Shown here: positions 17,841 to 26,615 of the stretch, piece after piece
Position numbering within the stretch: position 1 is the stretch's first letter
How the letters are laid out: every line of letters starts with the position of its first letter
Origin: Armatimonadetes bacterium 55-13
GTDB taxonomy: Bacteria > Armatimonadota > Fimbriimonadia > Fimbriimonadales > Fimbriimonadaceae
DNA: 64,000 nucleotides
Reading direction: 5' to 3'
Assembly: GCA_001898035.1 (NCBI GenBank)
Contig: MKRX01000006.1
Span: 514,150 to 578,149, forward strand
Position numbers and translations under genes: made by a program
Notes under the pieces: model-generated
What the model saw: the letters and a program-made list of their open reading frames with translations, nothing else
Databases searched by the model: none
Told to the model about the DNA's origin: nothing

Positions 17841-18571
17841 TTTCCACCGCCGGTTCGGAAACTAAAGGAGGTCATCTTTTGATCCTTGAGGTTAATCACC
17901 AACACGTCGACGTTTCCGAGGTTGCCCAAGCCAGTCGAGTTCTTCCCTTGCGCCTTGACATGCCCCGTAAGCGTGATTTTGCTGGGGTCCATGGTCAGTT
18001 TGTCTCCTGTGAACACCACTCGGGAGCTCTGATTGCCTGACTCAATGACCTCGACTCGAACTCCGTTGGTAAGAGTCGCCGTTCTCAGTCCAAACCCGCC
18101 TTCGGCTTTTCGGTCCAACATGGCGGTCCCTGAGGCGCCCTTTGCGTTGAGTGACTCTTTCTTTGCCGAGTCAAAGCTCTGGATCGTTACCCCTCCGCTT
18201 GTATCAAGTTGCGCCGTCTCGCCGAGGCTCTTGTAGTTGGCAATCGCGCAAGTCAAAGTCGTCTTTCGAGCCCCCGCCGATTGGTCGAATTTGACCGATC
18301 CCGTCGCCTTGGCAGTCTTCACTTCATCAGGGGACTTTGAGCCCTTTGAAGCAACGGCTTCGACAGTGATCTGATTCGCCGAGAGGCTCATTCCTTGCCG
18401 CTTGGAAACAACGCTGGCCCCGCCCTTAAGGTCAAATCGATAGCCGCCTTTGATTTGAGAACCTTGAGCATCTTTGGCTCTTACCCGAAGGTTCCCTGCC
18501 GAATCCGAGTAGTTAAAGATCGTCTGAGCAAAGGCGATGCCCACCAAACCGAATATGCCGAGCCATCTCAT
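17837..18571 (-). CDS. OstA/LptA-like periplasmic protein (smaller copy)
   Basis: A second predicted bridge protein of 244 residues. The ATG at 18571 overlaps the stop of the LptC-like gene (ATGA) and gives a good signal peptide (MRWLGIFGLVGIAFAQ); the frame extends further upstream but that would overlap the previous gene widely. The body is a string of short beta strands (YRFDLKGGASVVSK, VTIQSFDSAKKESLNAKG, DKLTMDPSKITLTGHVKAQG). The 'ltGhVkaqg' element resembles the LptA beta-jellyroll repeat. The family call is by pattern and operon context rather than by a strong motif. Confidence 0.7.
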   Translation of the reverse strand: MRWLGIFGLVGIAFAQTIFNYSDSAGNLRVRAKDAQGSQIKGGYRFDLKGGASVVSKRQGMSLSANQITVEAVASKGSKSPDEVKTAKATGSVKFDQSAGARKTTLTCAIANYKSLGETAQLDTSGGVTIQSFDSAKKESLNAKGASGTAMLDRKAEGGFGLRTATLTNGVRVEVIESGNQSSRVVFTGDKLTMDPSKITLTGHVKAQGKNSTGLGNLGNVDVLVINLKDQKMTSFSFRTGGGK

Positions 18572-19161
18572 TGAGCGTAATATCCCGGCGTCCCCGCCTT
18601 TTTGAGATCGGGAAGACACCACAATTCGTCTACGGGACCAATTCGGCCCTCGGCCAAATCGATGGAGACGGCTCCATCTGCCTTCAAGAGTTTCTCTTCG
18701 GTCTTCCATGACAAGTGATCGCAATTCAGTGTTGCGGGACCTTCTTTCGCTATCACTTTGACCTGCTGTTCCAAGCGAAGCGTTTTCTGTGTTTCGTTGG
18801 CATAACCGTATTCCGCGGCGAAGGTACTGGCAACCTTTCCATCCTGGTAAAGCTCCCCGGATACTTTATCCAAACGCCCCGTTTGTGCCCCCTGCTCCCG
18901 AGTGTAATCCACTTGAGACTTCTCCCAGTTAATCTTGTAGCGGATCACCAGCGATTTTGGGTCGCGGATAGTCAAGCTCCCCGGACCGGTGTAAATACGC
19001 TGAAGATCTTTGGCGGCGGCGTCCTCATCAACCTTCTCCTTTCCGGAAACCTGCTTTCCCAGGCAGCCCACGCAAAGTAATGCTAGGAGAGGACCGGCAA
19101 GACGGATGATGGCGCCCTCCTGGCGAACTTCCCTTGGTGCTGACCGGCCAATTGACCGCAA
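18568..19161 (-). CDS. LptC-like lipoprotein
   Basis: Probably the membrane-anchored LptC-type link between the LptB-permease complex and the OstA-like bridge. LLALLCVGC is a lipobox-like sequence (Cys at about residue 33). The rest is strand-rich with GELYQDGKVASTFAAEYGYANETQKTLRLEQQVKV, the typical 'G...l....l.l...v.' LptC/OstA pattern. The ATG at 19161 makes a 79-base overlap with rlmN; a shorter unusual start nearer the hydrophobic stretch, after an AGGAGG-like sequence at about 19119, cannot be excluded. Confidence 0.65.
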   Translation of the reverse strand: MRSIGRSAPREVRQEGAIIRLAGPLLALLCVGCLGKQVSGKEKVDEDAAAKDLQRIYTGPGSLTIRDPKSLVIRYKINWEKSQVDYTREQGAQTGRLDKVSGELYQDGKVASTFAAEYGYANETQKTLRLEQQVKVIAKEGPATLNCDHLSWKTEEKLLKADGAVSIDLAEGRIGPVDELWCLPDLKKAGTPGYYAQ

Positions 19162-20159
19162 GCGGCGGCGATATCGTGACCGCGTTCCACTCGCTGGGTG
19201 ACGTTAATGCCTCGCTTGGCGAGAATGCCACGGAAGGTACGAACGCGCTCTGCCTCCGGGCGATGGAATCCTTCGCCCGTGTCGACCCAGTTGAAGGGTA
19301 TGAGGTTGACGACGCTGGGCGTGCCCTTCATGATTCGGGCAAGCTCGACCGCCTGCTCCGAGGTGTCCGTCACGTCTTTGATCAACAGGTACTCAATCGT
19401 GATCTTTCGGCCGGTCGCCCGTTGATACTCCTTCATCGCGCCGACCACTTCCTTCACTGGCCACTTGTGGTTCACCGGCATCAGACGATCTCGGATCTCG
19501 TCAATCGGGGAGTGCAGGCTCAGGGCGAGATGGATCGGCAATTGCTCCTTGGCCAAATCCAGGATTTGGGGAACCAAGCCGACGGTAGAGACGGTGAGGT
19601 GTCGGTAGCTCAAACCCACTTCGTCGTGCAGGAGGCGAAGACTGATGAGCAGGTTCTTGTAGTTCAGCAGCGGCTCACCCATTCCCATAAACACAACATG
19701 ACTTACCCTTCGCTGCGAGATTCGTTGGAGCAGCAGGTACTGTCCGACGATCTCACCAGGCGTCAGGTTTCGGTCAAAACCGCCCAAACCGGTGGCACAA
19801 AACTTACACCCCATAGGGCAGCCAACTTGGCTTGAGATACAGCAGGAGACGCGGTCTTCGTACGGCAACAGCACGCACTCATAGACTTGGTGGTCTCCGT
19901 TGTGAACGAGCAACTTTTCGACGCCGTCGGTCGAAGTTCGGTGGGCCGCGACCTCTAAGGGTTGGACCGCAAAGTGTTCAGCCAACTCATCTCGAAGCTC
20001 TTGCGGGAGATCGGCCATGTTGGCAAGATCAGCCTCGGCGCGCTTGTAAAGATGAAGGGCGAGTTGCTTGCTCCGGAGGTTGGCGTCAGGGCGTGAGACG
20101 AGCGCTTCCTTCAGCTCGCCGCGGGTCATCCCGACTAGGCTGGGTTTCGCCTCTGACAC
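19083..20159 (-). CDS. rlmN: Dual-specificity rRNA/tRNA adenine-C2 methyltransferase RlmN
   Basis: A radical-SAM enzyme that methylates A2503 of 23S rRNA and A37 of some tRNAs. The iron-sulfur motif CPMGCKFCATG, the preceding SSQVGCPM, the SAM-binding MGMGEPLLNY and the C-terminal ERGHDIAAACGQL (with the catalytic Cys) are all present. At 358 residues it carries about 20 extra C-terminal residues. The start is GTG at 20159; TACAAT lies seven bases upstream and there is no Shine-Dalgarno, so the message is probably leaderless. It heads the operon that runs into the lipopolysaccharide transport genes. Confidence 0.95.
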   Translation of the reverse strand: MSEAKPSLVGMTRGELKEALVSRPDANLRSKQLALHLYKRAEADLANMADLPQELRDELAEHFAVQPLEVAAHRTSTDGVEKLLVHNGDHQVYECVLLPYEDRVSCCISSQVGCPMGCKFCATGLGGFDRNLTPGEIVGQYLLLQRISQRRVSHVVFMGMGEPLLNYKNLLISLRLLHDEVGLSYRHLTVSTVGLVPQILDLAKEQLPIHLALSLHSPIDEIRDRLMPVNHKWPVKEVVGAMKEYQRATGRKITIEYLLIKDVTDTSEQAVELARIMKGTPSVVNLIPFNWVDTGEGFHRPEAERVRTFRGILAKRGINVTQRVERGHDIAAACGQLAGQHQGKFARRAPSSVLPVLS

Positions 20160-20166
20160 AGCCCCT

Positions 20167-20172
20167 ATTGTA
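20167..20172 (-). promoter_or_regulatory. -10 hexamer TACAAT before rlmN
   Basis: TACAAT on the minus strand with seven bases to the GTG start. It is probably the promoter of the rlmN-lpt operon. Confidence 0.45.
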
Positions 20173-20199
20173 CCTTTGGCCCTTTTTGGAGCCGTAGGC

Positions 20200-20871
20200 T
20201 CAGGTCAAGGTTAAACCCTTCTTGTGAGCCAAGAGGGCCGCCTCGGTTCGGTCGTTGACCTGTAGCTTCTTGAGGATCGCGGTGACGTGGGTCTTCACAG
20301 TTTTCTCCGAGAGGCAGAGCTTGTCGGCGATTACCGCATTCTTCATCCCCGCTGCGATGCAGTCGAGCACCTCGACTTCTCGCCTTGAAAGCTCCTGGAA
20401 GACTTGTCGCGTCTCCGTAGCCGCCCTGGTTATGCGATTGAACTCGCCAAGGACACGGGCGACCAGGGCAGGACTGAGGGAGCCATCGCCATGATGCGCG
20501 GCTTTTACGGCGTCTCGGATTTCATCCAGCCCCGCGTCCTTAAGGACATATCCAATGGCGCCTGCCTTGATCGCGGCGAACACGTTCTCGTCGTCGCCAA
20601 ACTTAGTGAGGATCACAACTTGGATCTCGAGAAACGTCTCCTTGAGTTTTCGGGTTGCCGAGATGCCGTCGAGCCGAGGCATCTGAATATCCATCAGGAC
20701 GACTTGGGGCTTGACGATATGCGCTTCCGCTACTGCTTGTTCCCCATTGGGAACGGCCGAGACCAGATTCAATTCCGGGTCGAGGCGTAGCAGTTCGGAG
20801 AGGGTACTTCGCAACAGCGAATCGTCCTCGGCAACCATGACTCTGATCTTTTCTTCCATTGAGATACTCAC
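20200..20871 (-). CDS. NarL/FixJ-family response regulator
   Basis: A DNA-binding output protein of a two-component system, 223 residues. The receiver domain (about 9-130) has VAEDDSLLR, the phospho-acceptor Asp in VVLMDIQMPRLDG and the Lys switch in VILTKFGDDE. A LuxR-type helix-turn-helix follows (LSRREVEVLDCIAAGMKNAV, with IADKLCLSEKTVKTHVTAIL completing it). It overlaps the sensor kinase gene by 4 bases, so the pair is co-translated. Target genes are unknown. Confidence 0.93.
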   Translation of the reverse strand: MSISMEEKIRVMVAEDDSLLRSTLSELLRLDPELNLVSAVPNGEQAVAEAHIVKPQVVLMDIQMPRLDGISATRKLKETFLEIQVVILTKFGDDENVFAAIKAGAIGYVLKDAGLDEIRDAVKAAHHGDGSLSPALVARVLGEFNRITRAATETRQVFQELSRREVEVLDCIAAGMKNAVIADKLCLSEKTVKTHVTAILKKLQVNDRTEAALLAHKKGLTLT

Positions 20872-22019
20872 TTCGCCACGCTTCGCAGCCTTCGTGGCAG
20901 GCTGATTTCTAACTTCGTTCCTCGGGGGATATTGGGACCAATTCGGAAGCTCCCACCGTTTTCTTCCGCGCGAAGTTTCATGCTATCCAGACCGCTATGA
21001 TCCAGTTCGGACTTCATCAGATCGTCCGGCAGACCTACTCCGTCGTCTTCCAGGCAAAGCTCCACTCGTTCAGATCCGAAGGTCAACACCACCCGAACGT
21101 TCTGAGCTTGAGAGTGCCGAAGGATGTTGTTCAATCCCTCCTGAGCAATCCGGAACATCGCGTTCTCGGCTTCTGCCGAGAGCCGGATCGGAGTTCCTTC
21201 TACCTTAAAGTTGAGCGCAACATCGTTCCGCTCGCAAATGTTGTTGGCGTATTGACGTAAAGCGGGTTCAAACCCTCCCGTCAATTCGTGAGACCGCATG
21301 CGTTGAACCAGGAACCGGAGTTCGTCAGTCGTCTGCCGTACCAGGAGCCGACAGTCTCCGGCAATCTGGGCCGTGCGCTCGGGATTGCTCTTGGCGAGCA
21401 TCTGCGCCAACTCCATTTGCTTCGCGGCGGTAATCAAGCTCCCTTGCAAGCCATCGTGCATTTCCAGCGCAATTCGGTTTCGGTCTGCCTCTACGCTCAG
21501 ACGTGACCGAATCTCCGCCGCTTGTCTGGCCAGGATCGTGAGCAAAGAACTCATCAAGATCAGAAAGAAGAATCGAAAAGCGATGTTGAACGGCGTCCAC
21601 TCCGGGATCGGCGCGTGAATCGAGGCAGTGATAGAGCCAAGGATGGTCATCACGGCGACGGAGGCGGCCCATTTGACACTCAACGTCTGCGCCGCTTCCG
21701 CGATGGGTAGGAAGTAGAGGAGGGCGATGTTGCTGAGCGGGTTACTGTCGGCAAAGTAGAGAAAGAGGCTAACGATGGTGACGTCGATCGGCGGATAGAC
21801 ACGGTCCCATTTGAGCCACGCCGGGTCCTTGAAGGCGAGATAGGTTCGGATGCCGAGGTAAGCCATCACGATCATCACGCAGATCCAGAGATTGCGCGCG
21901 GCATCATCCGTCAGGTGACGTCGAACCTCCGGCATTTTCACCCAGAGCAGAGCAAAAGGGGTGCAAACCCAGAGATGGGCCAAGAAGATCAGATGTCGCT
22001 GCCGGCTACCCAAGCCCAT
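20868..22019 (-). CDS. NarX/DesK-type membrane sensor histidine kinase
   Basis: Partner of the adjacent response regulator. The N-terminal 170 residues contain about five hydrophobic segments (for example HLIFLAHLWVCTPFALLWV and VTIVSLFLYFADSNPLSNIALLYFL). The HisKA_3 dimerisation box follows with the phospho-acceptor His in RNRIALEMHDGLQGSLI. The ATPase domain shows AQEGLNNILRHSQA (N-box) and LCLEDDGVGLPDD (G1). There is no large periplasmic sensor domain, so it may sense the membrane itself as DesK does. TACACT lies nine bases before the ATG. Confidence 0.92.
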   Translation of the reverse strand: MGLGSRQRHLIFLAHLWVCTPFALLWVKMPEVRRHLTDDAARNLWICVMIVMAYLGIRTYLAFKDPAWLKWDRVYPPIDVTIVSLFLYFADSNPLSNIALLYFLPIAEAAQTLSVKWAASVAVMTILGSITASIHAPIPEWTPFNIAFRFFFLILMSSLLTILARQAAEIRSRLSVEADRNRIALEMHDGLQGSLITAAKQMELAQMLAKSNPERTAQIAGDCRLLVRQTTDELRFLVQRMRSHELTGGFEPALRQYANNICERNDVALNFKVEGTPIRLSAEAENAMFRIAQEGLNNILRHSQAQNVRVVLTFGSERVELCLEDDGVGLPDDLMKSELDHSGLDSMKLRAEENGGSFRIGPNIPRGTKLEISLPRRLRSVAK

Positions 22020-22028
22020 TTGCTATCG

Positions 22029-22034
22029 AGTGTA
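22029..22034 (-). promoter_or_regulatory. -10 hexamer TACACT before the sensor kinase
   Basis: TACACT on the minus strand, nine bases from the ATG at 22019. No Shine-Dalgarno is seen in the gap. Confidence 0.4.
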
Positions 22035-22049
22035 ACACCCGGAGGAGGG

Positions 22050-22895
22050 CTAGGCAGTCGCGGTTTTTTCGGACTCCGGCTTCATCTCAGACTTAACCTG
22101 TTTCAACCACGCCACCACGATGTAACTAATGATGACCAGCAGGAACCATGAGGAGATCTTGGATTGATGGACCATCGACCAGGCTTGGTGCTGATCTGGA
22201 TACTGCCAGGCCCCTAGAAACGTGGCGATGTTCTCCGCCACCCAGATAAAGAGACCAATTAAGACGAAGGCGATGGATAACGGTAGCCAGAGTCGATGCT
22301 CACCAACGGTAAAAGAGCAACGAGTCCTGGTGTAGAGAACCATCACAATGGCGGCCAGCCCCCACCGAATATCTGGGAGATAGTGGCTCGTAAAGAAGTT
22401 GACGTAGATTCCGGTTGCCAGTGAAATTGCTAACCAGCCTGGTGGCAGAGGCTCCATCTTGAGATCGAATCTTCTCCAAGCTTGCGTGATATAGCTGGCC
22501 ACGGCCGCGTACATAAACCCACTATAGAGAGGAACTCCCGCAATCTTCAAATAGGCGTCTTCGGGATAGGACCAAGACCCTTGATGGGTCTTGTATATCT
22601 CCAAGACGAGGCCGATGACGTGAAAAAGTGATATGACCTTAACTTCGTCCCACGTCTCTAGTTTCGATCTCACCATGAGCCACTGGACAGTAAGGCAAAG
22701 CGCAAAGATAAAGTCGTACCTGGGAATTCCTGGAAGATGAACGACGCGGGTGAAAGCCAGAATCAAGAAAACCGATATGCCGAATAGGCTTGAGAGCGCC
22801 TGGAACCACGCGAATCGACCAAAGTCTCTGAGGAAAATTTTTACAAAGGACTCCTTTGCCGTCGTCTCAAACTCGCCCATTTCGTCAGCAACCAC
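22050..22895 (-). CDS. DUF817 family integral membrane protein
   Basis: A 281-residue membrane protein with about eight hydrophobic segments. DUF817 hallmarks are the GSWSYPEDAYLKIAGVPLYS segment followed by GFMYAAVASYITQAWRRFDL, and a late GAWQYPDQHQAWSMVHQSKI. The family is widespread in bacteria and has no established function; the conserved charged and aromatic residues between helices suggest a transporter or an enzyme. GTG start at 22895. It lies 30 bases upstream of the sensor kinase gene on the same strand and may be in that operon. Confidence 0.88.
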   Translation of the reverse strand: MVADEMGEFETTAKESFVKIFLRDFGRFAWFQALSSLFGISVFLILAFTRVVHLPGIPRYDFIFALCLTVQWLMVRSKLETWDEVKVISLFHVIGLVLEIYKTHQGSWSYPEDAYLKIAGVPLYSGFMYAAVASYITQAWRRFDLKMEPLPPGWLAISLATGIYVNFFTSHYLPDIRWGLAAIVMVLYTRTRCSFTVGEHRLWLPLSIAFVLIGLFIWVAENIATFLGAWQYPDQHQAWSMVHQSKISSWFLLVIISYIVVAWLKQVKSEMKPESEKTATA

Positions 22896-23056
22896 CCGGT
22901 TTAAGGGACGGTTCCCAGGATAGGGCTTATGAAATTTCGGCCTTTCCTATTCCACTTTTTGAATCTAAATTGGGGTGTTTCGGGCCAAACCTAAAGTAGA
23001 TTGCGAGGTTTCTGCCCTAAACCCGGCAAACATGCCTGCCGACAACTGATGGTGGG

Positions 23057-23803
23057 ATGAACCGTGGAATTTACAGCACCGCGATCGGAATGATCGGAGC
23101 GCAACGCGCGCTGGATGTGACGGCAAACAATCTTGCCAACGCATCGACCAGCGGCTTTAAGCGCGATGGGCTGATTTTCCAAGACACACTCCAACGCGAA
23201 ATGTACGCCAACGGCGGGACGGGCGCAAAGGTCGGAGTTCTCGGATCAGGCGCTCAAGCGGTTGAGGAATATTCGGTTCAAGAACTAGGGGTCATCTCTT
23301 CCACCAACAATAACTTCGACATGGCGATCAACGCTCCGGTCGGGATGTTCGCGGTCAAAGTAAGCGATACGCAGACTTCTTACACTCGAGACGGCGCACT
23401 GGCTCTGGACGATCAGCGTAGATTGGTCACCAAGACCGGCTATCCCGTTTTGGACAAGGATGGAGCAGAGATCACGATTCCAAGTGGCCCCATGCACGTC
23501 GAAGCGAATGGCGAAATCATTGTGGATGGTAAGCCTGTAGCCCAGGTCGGTGTGTGGGTTCCCAATAGCGGTGCCAAGTTCATGAAAGAAGGGGAAAACC
23601 TCTTCTCAATTTCGGGCGGAACGGCTCGTGCGCTGGATGAAAGTCCGATCGCACCGGCTTCGCTTGAAGGCTCTAACGTCAACGCGGTCGAGTCCATGCT
23701 GGACATGATCAAAATCGGCCGCCTCTTCGAACTCTCGCAGAAGTCGATCCAACAACAGGACGACCTAATGCAACGACTCATATCTAGCCTTAGCGAGCAA
23801 TAA
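23057..23803 (+). CDS. flgF: Flagellar basal-body rod protein FlgF
   Basis: A proximal/distal rod subunit, 248 residues. The N-terminal rod motif GAQRALDVTANNLANASTSG and the C-terminal helix (GSNVNAVESMLDMIKIGRLF, then ELSQKSIQQQDDLMQ) are diagnostic of the FlgE/F/G family. The middle domain (SYTRDGALALDDQRRLVTKTG) is intact. Length and position ahead of flgG indicate FlgF. It opens the plus-strand flagellar cluster; a 175-base gap separates it from flgG. Confidence 0.92.
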   Translation: MNRGIYSTAIGMIGAQRALDVTANNLANASTSGFKRDGLIFQDTLQREMYANGGTGAKVGVLGSGAQAVEEYSVQELGVISSTNNNFDMAINAPVGMFAVKVSDTQTSYTRDGALALDDQRRLVTKTGYPVLDKDGAEITIPSGPMHVEANGEIIVDGKPVAQVGVWVPNSGAKFMKEGENLFSISGGTARALDESPIAPASLEGSNVNAVESMLDMIKIGRLFELSQKSIQQQDDLMQRLISSLSEQ

Positions 23804-23914
23804 GAAAGCCGGCCCCTCGGCCAGGAAGGTCAGGGAGGCAATGTGACGTGAAGGATCGATCGTCACAGTAAACGCTCAAGGAAGGCGACAATCGGGCACA
23901 CGATAATCGGGTTT

Positions 23915-23933
23915 AACTCAACTCCGTTGAGTT
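23915..23933. repeat. Small perfect inverted repeat between flgF and flgG
   Basis: AACTCAAC and GTTGAGTT flank a 3-base loop (TCC), 46 bases before flgG. It could be an operator or a weak attenuator. The rest of the 23804-23978 gap shows no gene and no clear sigma-28 promoter. Confidence 0.4.
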
Positions 23934-23978
23934 GGCCATCGCACTTATCGCGTTCCCATCCGCAGGAATACGCCGACT

Positions 23979-24767
23979 ATGATGCGATCATTGAATACCG
24001 CCGGAACCGGAATGGTGGCCCAGCAATATAACCTGGACATCATCTCGAACAATTTGGCGAACGTGAACACGACCTCCTTCAAGCAGCAGAGGGCGGAGTT
24101 CCAAGACCTGATGTACCAGACTTTTAAGGCATCGGGCGTTACAACGGGCAGCACGACCGTCAATCCAGTTTCACTCCAGATCGGTTTGGGCGCGGCATTC
24201 TCCGCGAACGCCAGCAACTTTGCTCCCGGACCTCTTCAAGCCACGGGCAATCCTCTTGACGTTGCGATCAATGGCGAAGGTTTCTTCCAGGCGCAGCGAG
24301 CGGATGGCCAGATCGCTTACACCCGCGATGGGAGCCTTAAGCGCGACGCCAACGGCCTGTTGGTGACCAGCGATGGTTACCCCATCATACCGGAAATCAC
24401 GATTCCGGCCAACGCCACGGCAATCGACATCGCGAACAACGGAGTCGTGAGCGCCATCCTTTCCGGCGATACCGAGCCGACTCAGTTGGGGCAGATCCAA
24501 ATCGCCACCTTCAGCAACCCCGCCGGTCTGAGCCGAATTGGCCAGAACATGTACTTGCAGGGTGGCGCCAGTGGCGACCCCGTATTGGTCAATCCAGGCG
24601 AAAGCGGCTCTGGCGACCTCAAGTCTCGCTTCTTGGAGGGATCTAACGTCTCCGTCGTGGACGAAATGGTCCACATGATCTTGGCCCAACGCGCGTACGA
24701 AATCAATTCGAAGGCGATTCAGACAGCCGACGACATGCTCGGCCAACTCAACCAGCTTAAGCGATAA
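23979..24767 (+). CDS. flgG: Flagellar distal rod protein FlgG
   Basis: The main distal rod subunit, 262 residues, the usual FlgG length. It has the N-terminal rod helix MVAQQYNLDIISNNLANVNT, the FlgG hallmark INGEGFFQAQRADGQIAYTR followed by DGSLKRDANG, and the C-terminal LEGSNVSVVDEMVHMILAQR with AYEINSKAIQ close after. An AGGA element lies upstream of the ATG. It is followed after 10 bases by flgA. Confidence 0.95.
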   Translation: MMRSLNTAGTGMVAQQYNLDIISNNLANVNTTSFKQQRAEFQDLMYQTFKASGVTTGSTTVNPVSLQIGLGAAFSANASNFAPGPLQATGNPLDVAINGEGFFQAQRADGQIAYTRDGSLKRDANGLLVTSDGYPIIPEITIPANATAIDIANNGVVSAILSGDTEPTQLGQIQIATFSNPAGLSRIGQNMYLQGGASGDPVLVNPGESGSGDLKSRFLEGSNVSVVDEMVHMILAQRAYEINSKAIQTADDMLGQLNQLKR

Positions 24768-24777
24768 GGAGTAACGA

Positions 24778-25926
24778 ATGACTAGCGCCCTTCTCATCGG
24801 ACTGATCCTCGCGGCCCCTTCTCCTCTCAAGGTGAAGGTGGACGGTGACGGCTACCTTCGCTTTGTGCGAGACGGCCGAATCGTCTATGCCAAGGAGACT
24901 CAACTTCAGGTCGCCCGTGGCGTATTGGTGGGGACTCAGGGAGTGGCCTTGTTACCCCAGATTTCAGTGCCTAGCAACGTCGCCGACTTGAGTGTCTCGC
25001 TGGATGGATTCATTTCTGGGAAATCGGGCGCAAAGGTTATCGACCTGGGTAGGCTCGTTATCGCACTCTTCAAACCAGGGACTGCCCTGAGCCCGAAGGA
25101 AGGCTACTTAATTGCGACCGACCGCGCCAACCTTACCAACCCGGGTGAGGGTCTTGCGGGAGTCATTCGCAGTGAATTCGGCGGGGCGCCATTGGAACAA
25201 CCAACCACTCCTGCTGCATCAACCAAGCCCCACACCGGCAAGCCGGAGATCAAGATTCGAGCCCTCAGCGAAGTGGCTGGTCCAACGGTCACGCTAGGTG
25301 AAGTCGCAGAGATTAGCGCTTCTGCGGAGGATCGAACCAAGCTTGAGGCGATCGTTCTGGGTGACGCTCCAGTTGCCGGAATCCCTCGCCCGCTGGTTCA
25401 ATCACGCCTACTCTTCTTAATCCAGCAGGCTGGCTTTAAGTCAAAAGATATTGAGATATCGATTCCTCTGGAGGCGAAGATCGCCCTCAAGATTCAAAAG
25501 GTTACGGCAACCCAATTCATCGCGGCGGCAAAGGACGCAGTAGCGCAGCAACTTGGTGTAAATCTCCCGCTCACCTGTAGTCAGAGTATCAGCGATTTCA
25601 ACGCTCCCGTCGGCGAACTCAAACTCGAGGCCGGTCAGGCGACAAAGAATCAGGCCGGATTCACGGTACTGGTAAGTATTCTCGTCGATGGTAGACGCCT
25701 TAATTCCCGACTAGTAGCGCTCAACCTCGACTCCGCTTCTATCGTCGCAATCAAGTCTGGTGATCCCGTTCGAATCCATCTCAAAAGCGCGGGAGCCTCT
25801 ATCGAAGTGACGGGAAAAGCGCGAACCAGTGGGTTTCTCGGCCAGCAAATTACCGTCGTCTCCTCAACAGGATCGGTTCATCTTGCCACGGTCGTTTCGG
25901 CAGGCGAAGTTGAGGTGAAGCTGTGA
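24778..25926 (+). CDS. flgA: P-ring assembly chaperone FlgA with an extra N-terminal FlgG-like domain
   Basis: FlgA helps assemble the FlgI P-ring in the periplasm. The C-terminal 220 residues are a standard FlgA: a SAF domain with GPTVTLGEVAEISASAEDRT and, at the end, SGDPVRIHLKSAGASIEVTG and GFLGQQITVVSSTG. The N-terminal 130 residues are unusual. They read like the middle domain of FlgG: VDGDGYLRFVRDGRIVYAKE, LLPQISVPSNVADLSVSLDG, IDLGRLVIALFKPG, and LTNPGEG. This suggests a fusion or domain acquisition from the adjacent gene. A short hydrophobic N-terminus (ALLIGLILAAPSP) looks like a signal peptide. The stop overlaps flgH by 4 bases. Confidence 0.85.
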   Translation: MTSALLIGLILAAPSPLKVKVDGDGYLRFVRDGRIVYAKETQLQVARGVLVGTQGVALLPQISVPSNVADLSVSLDGFISGKSGAKVIDLGRLVIALFKPGTALSPKEGYLIATDRANLTNPGEGLAGVIRSEFGGAPLEQPTTPAASTKPHTGKPEIKIRALSEVAGPTVTLGEVAEISASAEDRTKLEAIVLGDAPVAGIPRPLVQSRLLFLIQQAGFKSKDIEISIPLEAKIALKIQKVTATQFIAAAKDAVAQQLGVNLPLTCSQSISDFNAPVGELKLEAGQATKNQAGFTVLVSILVDGRRLNSRLVALNLDSASIVAIKSGDPVRIHLKSAGASIEVTGKARTSGFLGQQITVVSSTGSVHLATVVSAGEVEVKL

Positions 25927-26612
25927 AGATCCTTTTGACTCACGACATAACTCGTTCAGGCGATCAGCGCCCTTCGAATTCGATTCACTGGCTCCGAGCC
26001 GTCGCCAGCCTTTTGCTTCTGAGCATTGCCGCCTTGCTTCACTCGCAGAGTGGCCCCACCGATCAAGACGCGGGCTCTCTCTTCAATAAGGGGATCAAGA
26101 ATCCATATTTGAGCCGCACCGCAAAGGGAGTGGGAGACATCTTGATGATTGTCGTGAGCGAGTCGACGTCCGCAAACTACACGGTCAATACGACGGCGAC
26201 GAAGAAAGACGACAATAGCGTCGCTAGCGCCGTGATTCCCTTCTTGACTGGCCTGAAGATTCCGCTCATCGACCAATTACTGGGCGGCCTCTCTACCGGC
26301 GCTAACTCAAGCAACGCTGGCTCTGGCTCAACCAGCCAGCAGGGCAAATTCAGCGCCAAGGTCACGGTCGTAGTGAAGGAAGTTCTTCCGAACGGCAACA
26401 TGGTTGTAGAAGGCGTCCGCAACATCAAGGTTAATAAAGAGGAGCAACAGATCACCTTCTCTGGCATCGTTCGGGTCGACGATGTGAAAGCCGACAACAC
26501 CGTTTTGAGCGAGAACGTAGCCGAGGTGAAAATCACCAATCTGGGCAAGGGACTCGCCGCCGATCGTCAACGCCGAGGCATCCTGACCCGCCTTCTGGAC
26601 TGGCTGTTCTAA
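25923..26612 (+). CDS. flgH: Flagellar L-ring protein FlgH
   Basis: Forms the outer-membrane L-ring around the rod, showing that this flagellum crosses an outer membrane. At 229 residues it carries GDILMIVVSESTSANYTVNT, FSAKVTVVVKEVLPNGNMVVEGVRN, IKVNKEEQQITFSGIVRVDD and a C-terminal LL-rich end, all typical of FlgH. A hydrophobic segment at about 25-42 (VASLLLLSIAALLHSQSG) is the signal; the usual lipobox Cys is not evident, so this may not be a classical lipoprotein. GTG start at 25923 overlaps the flgA stop. Confidence 0.93.
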   Translation: MKILLTHDITRSGDQRPSNSIHWLRAVASLLLLSIAALLHSQSGPTDQDAGSLFNKGIKNPYLSRTAKGVGDILMIVVSESTSANYTVNTTATKKDDNSVASAVIPFLTGLKIPLIDQLLGGLSTGANSSNAGSGSTSQQGKFSAKVTVVVKEVLPNGNMVVEGVRNIKVNKEEQQITFSGIVRVDDVKADNTVLSENVAEVKITNLGKGLAADRQRRGILTRLLDWLF

Positions 26613-26615
26613 CCC

